A DNA stretch of 64,000 nt from Thermosipho ferrireducens (GTDB lineage Bacteria; Thermotogota; Thermotogae; Thermotogales; Fervidobacteriaceae): assembly GCF_017358165.1 (NCBI RefSeq), contig NZ_CP071446.1, positions 186,001-250,000 of the forward strand. The letters run 5' to 3'. A program made the position numbers and the translations under genes. Below are positions 55,654-63,111 of the stretch, in pieces. Position 1 is the stretch's first letter. Each line of letters opens with the position of its first letter. The notes beneath the pieces were generated by a model. It ran no database searches, was not told the DNA's origin, and saw only the letters and a list, made by a program, of their open reading frames with translations.

Positions 55654-55883
55654 GGCACTAATAAAGTTTTTATTGTACAACCTGTATGTGGCATATATTT
55701 TTCTTTTTACAAAGCTATGTATTGATATTACGAATTTTATAGAAATTCATATAAAAATATACAAATTTTATATAATTCCATGTAAAATTAGATAAAATTA
55801 GATAAAATTAGATAAAATTACATAAATTCACATGAATTTACGTATTTCAAGCTTATTTTTATTCAATTTTTGAAACAGAGCCC
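55654..55883 (+). pseudogene. 3' fragment of the tandem insertion sequence
   Basis: It matches the last part of the transposase gene of the adjacent copies (ALIKFLLYNLYVAYIFLFTK and onward) and the right end with AATTTTTGAAACAGAGCCC. No start codon or catalytic region remains. The right end is separated from copy 1 by AATTCTCT (55884-55891). An extra TAAAATTAGA direct repetition occurs around 55785-55815. Confidence 0.88.
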
Positions 55884-55932
55884 AATTCTCTGGGTCTGTT
55901 TCAAAAATAGGAAGGAAAAGGTATAGAAAAAA

Positions 55933-55962
55933 AGCAAGGGAGATGTTATAATCTCCCTTGCT
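55933..55962 (+). promoter_or_regulatory. hairpin with embedded -10 directly before the transposase start (copy 1)
   Basis: AGCAAGGGAGAT and ATCTCCCTTGCT form a perfect 12-base-pair stem ending on the base before the ATG. TATAAT (55947-55952) overlaps the loop. A transcript started from it would have almost no leader, while a read-through transcript would fold and hide GGGAG. Copy 2 has the same at 56997-57026. Confidence 0.7.
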
Positions 55963-56868
55963 ATGAGAAGAAGAAACATAAAGAAGATATTCAAACTTAT
56001 CCAAAAATTCTACAAAAATATTTTACCACAACTTCCCCAAAAATCTACCAATAGGGGGAGGCCTAGGAAATATTCAGATGTATTAATACTTTCATTAGCA
56101 GTTCTTAAAGAACTGTTGGGACTTTCATTCAGAGAGACATTAGAAATAGGTACAATGTACTTTAACAAAGTTCCATCACTCAGGGACTTTCATTACAGGG
56201 TTCTTCAGTTAGAAGAGATTATAAAACATCTTATAAACTTCATACACGACACACTCCAGTGTGAGATAGAGAGTATTATAGTAGACGGTACAGGAATAGG
56301 GTTTAAGAAACATACTACCTTGAACTGGATGAGAGGCACATATGTAAGACAGATAAAGAACCACGTTAGATGTGAAGTAGTGTTAACAAAAGGAAAATAC
56401 AAACTTTTTCAGTATGTGGAAGTGGGAAAAGCTTATTCAAGTGAAATAAAACTTCTAAAAAAACTATTGAAAAAGATAGAACTCAAGGGAAAGAAATTCA
56501 TAGCAGACAAGTTGTACGATGTTAAATGGTTGAGGGAGTATCTGAAAAAAAGAGGAATAAAAGAGGTAATAAAAATAAGAAAAAGAGCAATAGGCAGGAA
56601 AGAAGTAGATTATGAAGAATACAAAGAAAGGAACGAAATAGAAGGACTATTTGGAAACATAAAAACAAAGCTTGGGGGATATGTATACGCCTACAGAGAG
56701 GACATGGCAAGGATACAGGCACTAATAAAGTTTTTATTGTACAACCTGTATGTGGCATATATTTTTCTTTTTACAAAGCTATGTATTGATATTACAAATT
56801 TTATAGAAATTCATATAAAAATATACAAATTTTATATAATTCCATGTAAAATTAGAAAAAACGCATAA
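55963..56868 (+). CDS. transposase, IS4/IS5-like DDE type (copy 1)
   Basis: A 301-residue transposase with an N-terminal basic DNA-binding part (about 1-50). The first Asp is in IVDGTGIGF, the second Asp in FIADKLYDV, and the catalytic Glu in ERNEIEGLFGNIKTKLGG. It lacks an internal frameshift and appears complete. It differs from copy 2 only near the C-terminus (TKLCIDITNFIEIHI versus TQLWNDITNFIENHI and the last residues). The IS group cannot be fixed without a search. Confidence 0.9.
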   Translation: MRRRNIKKIFKLIQKFYKNILPQLPQKSTNRGRPRKYSDVLILSLAVLKELLGLSFRETLEIGTMYFNKVPSLRDFHYRVLQLEEIIKHLINFIHDTLQCEIESIIVDGTGIGFKKHTTLNWMRGTYVRQIKNHVRCEVVLTKGKYKLFQYVEVGKAYSSEIKLLKKLLKKIELKGKKFIADKLYDVKWLREYLKKRGIKEVIKIRKRAIGRKEVDYEEYKERNEIEGLFGNIKTKLGGYVYAYREDMARIQALIKFLLYNLYVAYIFLFTKLCIDITNFIEIHIKIYKFYIIPCKIRKNA

Positions 56869-56956
56869 ATTCACATGAAATTCATAAAAAAATTGTATAT
56901 TTCAAGTTCATTTTTCTTATTCTTATACGATTTTTGAAACAGGGCCCCAATTCTCT

Positions 56957-58023
56957 GGGTCTGTTTCAAAAATAGGAAGGAAAGGTATAGAAAAAAAGCA
57001 AGGGAGATGTTATAATCTCCCTTGCTATGAGAAGAAGAAACATAAAGAAGATATTCAAACTTATCCAAAAATTCTACAAAAATATTTTACCACAACTTCC
57101 CCAAAAATCTACCAATAGGGGGAGGCCTAGGAAATATTCAGATGTATTAATACTTTCATTAGCAGTTCTTAAAGAACTGTTGGGACTTTCATTCAGAGAG
57201 ACATTAGAAATAGGTACAATGTACTTTAACAAAGTTCCATCACTCAGGGACTTTCATTACAGGGTTCTTCAATTAGAAGAGATTATAAAACATCTTATAA
57301 ACTTCATACACGACACACTCCAGTGTGAGATAGAGAGTATTATAGTAGACGGTACAGGAATAGGGTTTAAGAAACATACTACCTTGAACTGGATGAGAGG
57401 CACATATGTAAGACAGATAAAGAACCACGTTAGATGTGAAGTAGTGTTAACAAAAGGAAAATACAAACTTTTTCAGTATGTGGAAGTGGGAAAAGCTTAT
57501 TCAAGTGAAATAAAACTTCTAAAAAAACTATTGAAAAAGATAGAACTCAAGGGAAAGAAATTCATAGCAGACAAGTTGTACGATGTTAAATGGTTGAGGG
57601 AGTATCTGAAAAAAAGAGGAATAAAAGAGGTAATAAAAATAAGAAAAAGAGCAATAGGCAGGAAAGAAGTAGATTATGAAGAATACAAAGAAAGGAACGA
57701 AATAGAAGGACTATTTGGAAACATAAAAACAAAGCTTGGGGGATATGTATACGCCTACAGAGAGGACATGGCAAGGATACAGGCACTAATAAAGTTTTTA
57801 TTGTACAACCTGTATGTGGCATATATTTTTCTTTTTACACAGTTGTGGAATGATATTACAAATTTCATAGAAAATCATATAAAAATATACAAATTTTATA
57901 TAATTCCATGTAAAATTAGATAAAATTAGATAAAATTACATAAATTCACATGAAATTCATAAAAAAATTGTATATTTCAAGTTCATTTTTCTTATTCTTA
58001 TACGATTTTTGAAACAGGGCCCC
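56957..58023 (+). mobile_element. insertion sequence copy 2 (DDE family)
   Basis: About 1067 bases with the same ends as copy 1 and in the same orientation. AATTCTCT lies before it (56949-56956) and after it (58024-58031). The last base of the right octamer is the first base of the tRNA-Gln -35 element. The coding part is nearly identical to copy 1 apart from the 3' end. Confidence 0.88.
57027..57923 (+). CDS. transposase, IS4/IS5-like DDE type (copy 2)
   Basis: A 298-residue, nearly identical sister of the transposase at 55963. All three catalytic acidic residues are present (VDGTGIGF, IADKLYD, NEIEGLFGN). The difference is confined to the C-terminal 25 residues, where it reads TQLWNDITNFIENH and stops at KIR. 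Start context and hairpin are the same as in copy 1. It is probably functional. Confidence 0.9.
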   Translation: MRRRNIKKIFKLIQKFYKNILPQLPQKSTNRGRPRKYSDVLILSLAVLKELLGLSFRETLEIGTMYFNKVPSLRDFHYRVLQLEEIIKHLINFIHDTLQCEIESIIVDGTGIGFKKHTTLNWMRGTYVRQIKNHVRCEVVLTKGKYKLFQYVEVGKAYSSEIKLLKKLLKKIELKGKKFIADKLYDVKWLREYLKKRGIKEVIKIRKRAIGRKEVDYEEYKERNEIEGLFGNIKTKLGGYVYAYREDMARIQALIKFLLYNLYVAYIFLFTQLWNDITNFIENHIKIYKFYIIPCKIR

Positions 58024-58030
58024 AATTCTC

Positions 58031-58059
58031 TTGATTTTTCTATTTAGTTGTGATAAAAT
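58031..58059 (+). promoter_or_regulatory. promoter of tRNA-Gln
   Basis: TTGATT (58031-58036), 17 bases, then TAAAAT (58054-58059) with TTGTGA before it. It starts at the last base of the IS-flanking octamer. Confidence 0.7.
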
Positions 58060-58074
58060 ACGATACGGACACTA

Positions 58075-58148
58075 TGGGAGGTCGTCTAATGGCAGGACTG
58101 CGGACTCTGGATCCGCCAGTGGTGGTTCGAATCCACCCCTCCCAGCCA
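58075..58148 (+). tRNA. tRNA-Gln (CTG)
   Basis: Acceptor TGGGAGG/CCTCCCA, the D arm GTCTAATGGCAGGAC, anticodon stem GCGGA/TCCGC with CTG at 58107-58109, and the T arm with GGTTCGAATCC. Discriminator G 58145 and an encoded CCA complete it. A plus-strand open frame across it is spurious. Confidence 0.97.
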
Positions 58149-58155
58149 GGATAAT

Positions 58156-58184
58156 AAAGAGGCCCTTGGAGGGCCTCTTTTTAT
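58156..58184. terminator. terminator of tRNA-Gln, shared with the converging operon
   Basis: AAAGAGGCCC and GGGCCTCTTT form a perfect stem around TTGGA, with T residues after and an AT-rich stretch before. It sits between the tRNA and the end of the minus-strand signalling operon. Confidence 0.9.
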
Positions 58185-59401
58185 TTAAGCGCTTTTTTCA
58201 GGGCAGATACAACTTTTTTGTCTAACTTTCCTTTTTCTGAGTCTTCGAATAAGATTTTTAAAATTTTTTCTTTAGGCCATGGCTCTTTATATGGTCTTTT
58301 TGTTGCAAGTGCGTCGTATATATCAGCAACTCCTATTATTCTTCCGTATAAAGATATTTCGCCGTTGCTCTTTCCGTTAGGATAACCTGAACCATCTAAT
58401 TTTTCATGGTGTTCCAGGGCACCTGATATTATCTCTTTTGTGGTGTACTTAATTTTTGAGATAATTTCTGCTCCAATAGTTGTATGTGACTGTATGACTT
58501 TAAACTCTTCTTTAGTTAGCTTCCCGGATTTGAGTAAAATATCATCGGGAACTCCAATTTTCCCCACATCATGTAATATAGCTGAGATTTCAAGTTTTTC
58601 CAGATCATTCTCAGATAAACCTAAAACCTGACCAATTTTCAAAGAATAGTCTGCAACGTTTTTTGAATGATCATGAGTATATTTATCACGTTTATCTATT
58701 GCCGTAGTTATTGCTAAAATTATGTTTTTAAATAATCTGCTCATTCTTTCGTACTCCCAGGTGCTAAGGAGTTTTTTTCCAATTAATCCTGCAAAGATTT
58801 CTATAACTTCAGCATCTTCTTTGCTAAAACCCATATCCTTATTGAGGACCTCGATTACACCTACCTTTTTTTCTCCAGCCCATATAGGAGCACCTACTAT
58901 ATTTTTTGTGATAAACTTTGCTGCTTTGTCTACACCTTTGAAATGTTTCTTTTCTGACTCTAAATCATTGAAAATCATGACTTTTCCTTCAAGAAATATT
59001 GTGCCTGCAATAGATTCCATTGGCACAGGTATACTTTCTATTTTTCCACTCGCTTCTCCCACAGTAACCATAAATTCCAGATGATCTTCTTTGAATAATA
59101 AAATGGAGGCTGCTTCTGCTTTAACCAATGAGCAAATGTTTGATTGTATAGCTTTCAGCAAACTCGACAGCCTTATTTTGCTGTTTAATTGCGCAGCAAC
59201 AAAAGGAACTTTTTCTTTTGGTGTTAAAACTTTTAGATGTTCTTTTTTTGCTTCTGGAAGTACAATGTTTAAAATATTGATATTTACATCTGGAAATAGA
59301 AGGTAAAATTTTACATCTTCTATATTTACTACATATTCAGACGCTCTTCCAACTAACTTTTGAGAATGTTCATATCCTTCTATCCAGAAAGGAGCGTACA
59401 A
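58181..59401 (-). CDS. GAF and HD-GYP domain phosphodiesterase
   Basis: A signalling protein of about 406 residues: an N-terminal unassigned part (about 1-80), a GAF domain (about 80-225) and an intact HD-GYP domain (about 235-406). The HD-GYP motifs are DKYTHDHSKNVADYSLKIG, ILHDVGKIGVPDDIL, HTTIGAEII, LEHHEKLDGSGYPNG and IGVADIYDALATKRPYK. Such domains degrade cyclic di-GMP. TTG 59401 is chosen because TCTGGAGGTG lies just upstream; the frame extends nine codons into the FecR gene. It is last in the minus-strand operon. Confidence 0.9.
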   Translation of the reverse strand: MYAPFWIEGYEHSQKLVGRASEYVVNIEDVKFYLLFPDVNINILNIVLPEAKKEHLKVLTPKEKVPFVAAQLNSKIRLSSLLKAIQSNICSLVKAEAASILLFKEDHLEFMVTVGEASGKIESIPVPMESIAGTIFLEGKVMIFNDLESEKKHFKGVDKAAKFITKNIVGAPIWAGEKKVGVIEVLNKDMGFSKEDAEVIEIFAGLIGKKLLSTWEYERMSRLFKNIILAITTAIDKRDKYTHDHSKNVADYSLKIGQVLGLSENDLEKLEISAILHDVGKIGVPDDILLKSGKLTKEEFKVIQSHTTIGAEIISKIKYTTKEIISGALEHHEKLDGSGYPNGKSNGEISLYGRIIGVADIYDALATKRPYKEPWPKEKILKILFEDSEKGKLDKKVVSALKKALK

Positions 59402-59405
59402 AAAT

Positions 59406-61502
59406 TCACCTCCAGATGTCGGCGCCAATTATTACACCTTTTTGCCATTCAGTTCCAGTCCACTCAAAAATTATTCCGCCTGTCAGGTTCTCCCCAAGAA
59501 GTGGGTAGGTTATTTTTACAGTACATATGGTATCCGGACTTAAAAATTCTCCAAATGGTGTTTCATCGTAATAATATGCTGTAATAAACAAACCACTGAA
59601 TGCACCTATTTGAGGTACAATTGCTCTTGCTTCACCTTCAAGTGTTGGACTGGATTCGGAAGAAAGTAATCCGCTCAAGTAAAATCTTCCAGCTGCGTAT
59701 GACGTTTCAAAGTCAAATCCTACTAAGTAGCCTGCTCCTCCAGGATTGTCCATTCCCTGTAATGTGTTGTTAAGCTTATTTGTGCTGTAATTTCTGTTGA
59801 ATATGTATGGAACAAAGCCATCCATTGTATAGTAAACACCAGCGGTTACGTTGGCAACCCATAACTTTCCATATAAACCTGCGAATCCTCCAAATGTTGT
59901 TAACTCTTCTCCCGTTTCTACAGAAACCTCAACTCCGAGTCTAAAATCACCAAAAACAGGTTTCCTGAGCGAGAGAATAGCGGCAAGTTCTACAGGGGTT
60001 GCAGAATTTAATGTGTAAACATTGCTTGCTTCCATGTCGTAGACTACTCCAAGTCCAAGCTCTGTTTCTCCAATTAAAGGAAGAGCAAAATTCAATACTA
60101 CTTCTCCAAAATATACACTATCTGATTGTACAAACTCTAATGGATAGATTTTTGTTAATTCGTATGGCACATGTACATAAAAGTTAATTTCTCCTAAGCT
60201 TAACTGAAGATCAAATGCCCTGGCAGTAGGTTTGTAATAATCTCTCATTGTAAAGCCCATTCCCAGAGACATTGGTGCCATGTTGCCATATCTAAATGCC
60301 ATAGGTCCTATATTTAGTCCTATTGAGTTTAACGTGAAAGCGTTTATTATGTTAGTACTTGGTGTGCTGGATGGTTGACCAAAGTATAATTCTCCACCAA
60401 CTTCTGTAGCATACGCCGTGAATCCTATACCAAGACTTACCGGTCCAATGTTAAATTCAGGAGCAATTGAGTATACAAAATAGTTTTGACCATCCTTGTT
60501 TACAGGTCCTATGGACATAGGTGGTATTGCTGCAACTGGTTGTGCTGGAGCCTGAGGTTGAGTAACTTTTTCAGGGATTTCTTCAGGTTTCTTTTCAGGT
60601 TCTTCAACAGGTGGTTTTTCTACTTCAGGTTTTGTTTTTATGAATTTTTCTTCAGGAACTTCCACAGGCGCTGGTGGAGCGAAAACAGGTCCTATGCTAT
60701 ATCCAGCGGGAACTGGTAGAATTTTTCCATCTGCAAAGTAAGCAAAAACTTTTCCTTCATATGTCATTATTTTTGCCTCTCCTTCCCGGTTAACCACGGC
60801 AAATCTTGTACCTCTAACACCTGCTGTGACACTTCCCGTTTTAATTTCGAACTTTGATCCAGAGACGAGAAATTTTTCGACTACGTTGTATGTATCGCCT
60901 TTTTTGAGTTCTATAGAGATTGCAACTTTTCCATTAGCAAATTTGAGTTCTTTAAATAAGACCTGTGAATTTTCAAGGATTTTTGATATACTGCCATCTG
61001 GAAATTGTATCTCCACGTAAGAATTTTGCATGGTTAATAGTTCATCGCCTTCTGAAAGTATTGTATCCATGGTAAGAGCTTCCCATATATCTGAGTTTGC
61101 TTTTTTAAATGCTACAGTTCCTGAAAAATCTTTAATTTTAGCCGTTGCTGTTTCAAGTTCTTCTTCCTGTGGTTTTACAAAGTACAGTGTAACTTTGAAG
61201 ATTTCTTCTGCGTATGAAAAACTAATTGTCTCTGAACCTTCAACCAATGGTGCCAGATATTTTACATTTGCTTCACCATCAACGTTTATCCCCTCGAATA
61301 TAATCTCTGGATTTTCAAATCCACCGACGTTGAAGTCTACGTTTACGTTTCCAGCAATCGGATTTCCAGAATCATCAGAAAGAGTTATTTTAATGTTGAC
61401 TTCAGAACCAATGTACACCTGCGTTGCATCAGGAATTACTGATAACCCGGCAAAAACTGTAAAGCTCAATAGCATGAGGAAAAATACCATGCTCTTTTTC
61501 AT
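59406..61502 (-). CDS. FecR-domain envelope protein with probable C-terminal beta structure
   Basis: The 698-residue exported protein has a signal peptide (about 1-18, SMVFFLMLLSFTVFAG) and an Ig-like segment (about 20-110). A FecR domain (about 120-270) includes ISIELKKGDTYNVVEKFLVSG and GSVTAGVRGTRFAV. A Pro/Glu-rich linker (about 280-345) and a glycine/aromatic-rich region with alternating strands (about 350-698) ending in GADIWR follow, which could be a beta-barrel-like or beta-rich outer-envelope domain. Its ATG overlaps the DUF3307 stop (ATGA). Confidence 0.75.
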   Translation of the reverse strand: MKKSMVFFLMLLSFTVFAGLSVIPDATQVYIGSEVNIKITLSDDSGNPIAGNVNVDFNVGGFENPEIIFEGINVDGEANVKYLAPLVEGSETISFSYAEEIFKVTLYFVKPQEEELETATAKIKDFSGTVAFKKANSDIWEALTMDTILSEGDELLTMQNSYVEIQFPDGSISKILENSQVLFKELKFANGKVAISIELKKGDTYNVVEKFLVSGSKFEIKTGSVTAGVRGTRFAVVNREGEAKIMTYEGKVFAYFADGKILPVPAGYSIGPVFAPPAPVEVPEEKFIKTKPEVEKPPVEEPEKKPEEIPEKVTQPQAPAQPVAAIPPMSIGPVNKDGQNYFVYSIAPEFNIGPVSLGIGFTAYATEVGGELYFGQPSSTPSTNIINAFTLNSIGLNIGPMAFRYGNMAPMSLGMGFTMRDYYKPTARAFDLQLSLGEINFYVHVPYELTKIYPLEFVQSDSVYFGEVVLNFALPLIGETELGLGVVYDMEASNVYTLNSATPVELAAILSLRKPVFGDFRLGVEVSVETGEELTTFGGFAGLYGKLWVANVTAGVYYTMDGFVPYIFNRNYSTNKLNNTLQGMDNPGGAGYLVGFDFETSYAAGRFYLSGLLSSESSPTLEGEARAIVPQIGAFSGLFITAYYYDETPFGEFLSPDTICTVKITYPLLGENLTGGIIFEWTGTEWQKGVIIGADIWR

Positions 61503-62128
61503 AACATCACCTCCAGTAATATTACTGTGAAAATTGCTGACAAAGTCCAGGATAAAACCTGATGTTTTTTAAATGTGTAAATAGCTAACACACCTGACAC
61601 TATTATATATATTCCATAAGATAAACCACCAAATACGTAAAACAACGGGGCAATGGCTCTGAAGAAATACCCATACAAATCTCTTTTATAAATACCTCCC
61701 CCGTTCAGGAAGTGGGTAAATATACCAAGAAGATACGCGTTAAATATAGCAACGGAAATAACCGCTGCAATTTTGTCTGGAATGAAAAAGTTACTTTGTT
61801 TAAATACGGGAAGTACTATTAATAAGCTTAGAACATGTAAACTCTGATCGAAAATATAATAGTATGTTGTCCTGGAGAATTTTTTACGTCTAAAATAAAA
61901 CTTAAATAAATCAATGAAAAGATGCATGAGTGCAACCAAAGACACAGCTATTAAAGTTTTTCTATTGAAATCCAATCCTAATATTACAACGAGTTGGCTT
62001 AGAAATATTATTCCTATATGAATTATCAAAACATTTAATCTTTTTGATTTGCCTCTTGCTATCCAGCTATTCTGAAAAACGTAATCTCCTACAAGATGCC
62101 CGAGAAAAAGGTGAATAAATTTGCTCAT
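61499..62128 (-). CDS. DUF3307 family membrane protein
   Basis: The 209-residue protein has about six membrane helices. It begins with the family's FIHLFLGHLVGDYVFQNSWI and has ALMHLFIDLFKFYF and YYIFDQSLHVLSL. Function is unknown. It is linked on both sides by ATGA-type overlaps to the degenerate HD-GYP and FecR genes, so it is made with them. Confidence 0.82.
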   Translation of the reverse strand: MSKFIHLFLGHLVGDYVFQNSWIARGKSKRLNVLIIHIGIIFLSQLVVILGLDFNRKTLIAVSLVALMHLFIDLFKFYFRRKKFSRTTYYYIFDQSLHVLSLLIVLPVFKQSNFFIPDKIAAVISVAIFNAYLLGIFTHFLNGGGIYKRDLYGYFFRAIAPLFYVFGGLSYGIYIIVSGVLAIYTFKKHQVLSWTLSAIFTVILLEVML

Positions 62129-63111
62129 AACGATTTTTTCATCTCCTCTAATATGGTGTCAGAAAATTTTCCTTTTAATTTTTCGATTTCTTTTTTCAAA
62201 TCTTTTTCAGGATAATTAGCCAATTCATCAACAAGTCCTACTATCTGGGCTATTAGCGGAACTTTTTTAACCTTTTTAGGTCCGCTTCCGTCTATTCGCT
62301 CATGATGAAATAATACAGCATCTAAAATCTCACCAGGAATTCCTTCTATTTTGTTTAATATTTCATATCCAAAGTCTACATGTTTTTCAACAAGTTTTTG
62401 TTCCTCTTCTGTTAGTGTTTGCTTTTTGAAAACTTTATCGGGTACTCCTATTTTACCTATATCGTATACCTGAGCACATAGTCTCATTAATTCTTTATCA
62501 AAACCAAATTTTTCGCCTAATTTTATGATATTGTTTTCAATAAATTTTCTCTTTTCATTTTCAATTTCAACTCTTCTTCCAAGGGCTTCTGCAAGAGCAG
62601 ACATAGTACTTTTTAAAAGTTCTGATATTCTATGCCTTATTATTAATCCTTCCAGAATAGAGACTATAGTATCAGAAATTGTTAGAAAATTTAAAACAAA
62701 TTTTGTATTTAAATTACCATAAATTTTCAATTTTCCCAGTACTCCAGATGAACTACTTTTTATAGGAAAGTTCATGCAATTATCTTTTATTTCAAAGTTA
62801 TCTTCCTTCTCTTCATATTCTACATTAAAAATGCCATATTTTTGCCAGCATTTTTGAGCATTGTGTAAAAACTCTTCAAGGTTTTCAACATTTACTATGG
62901 TAGTAACACTTTCTAAAGCAAATTCTGGATCAAAAACTCCCAATTCTGAAGCAAGAAGGTTAACGACATAACCTGGCGGAATCTGATCATAAATTTTTAT
63001 ATGAAACTTTTCATCTTTTAGTTCTAAAATAAGAGAATTTCCAGCTTTTCCAGAACCATTTATGGTAATACTGTAACCCTGGTCAAATATATGATTTAGT
63101 ATCTTAAACAT
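62125..63111 (-). CDS. degenerate HD-GYP domain protein
   Basis: A 328-residue protein with an unassigned N-terminal region (about 1-150) and an HD-GYP-like domain (about 165-328). Compared with the intact relative at 58181, the HD pair is YD (CAQVYDIGKIGVPD) and the first His region reads RRVEIENEKRKF. GSGYP is GSGPKK, and the final Asp motif is VGLVDELANY. FHHERIDG remains. Phosphodiesterase activity is doubtful; a binding or scaffold role is possible. It overlaps the cyclase gene by eight bases and the DUF3307 gene by four. Confidence 0.8.
   Translation of the reverse strand: MFKILNHIFDQGYSITINGSGKAGNSLILELKDEKFHIKIYDQIPPGYVVNLLASELGVFDPEFALESVTTIVNVENLEEFLHNAQKCWQKYGIFNVEYEEKEDNFEIKDNCMNFPIKSSSSGVLGKLKIYGNLNTKFVLNFLTISDTIVSILEGLIIRHRISELLKSTMSALAEALGRRVEIENEKRKFIENNIIKLGEKFGFDKELMRLCAQVYDIGKIGVPDKVFKKQTLTEEEQKLVEKHVDFGYEILNKIEGIPGEILDAVLFHHERIDGSGPKKVKKVPLIAQIVGLVDELANYPEKDLKKEIEKLKGKFSDTILEEMKKSL

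Larger units (their letters stand above)
55892..56948 (+). mobile_element. insertion sequence copy 1 (DDE family)
   Basis: About 1057 bases. The left end GGGTCTGTTTCAAAAAT and the right end ATTTTTGAAACAGGGCCCC are imperfect inverted repeats. It is flanked on both sides by the octamer AATTCTCT (55884-55891 and 56949-56956), consistent with an 8-bp target duplication. It contains one transposase gene. Confidence 0.88.

Noticed and set aside
58031-58225. Plus-strand 64-codon open frame before the signalling operon
   Set aside because: It runs straight through tRNA-Gln and its terminator.
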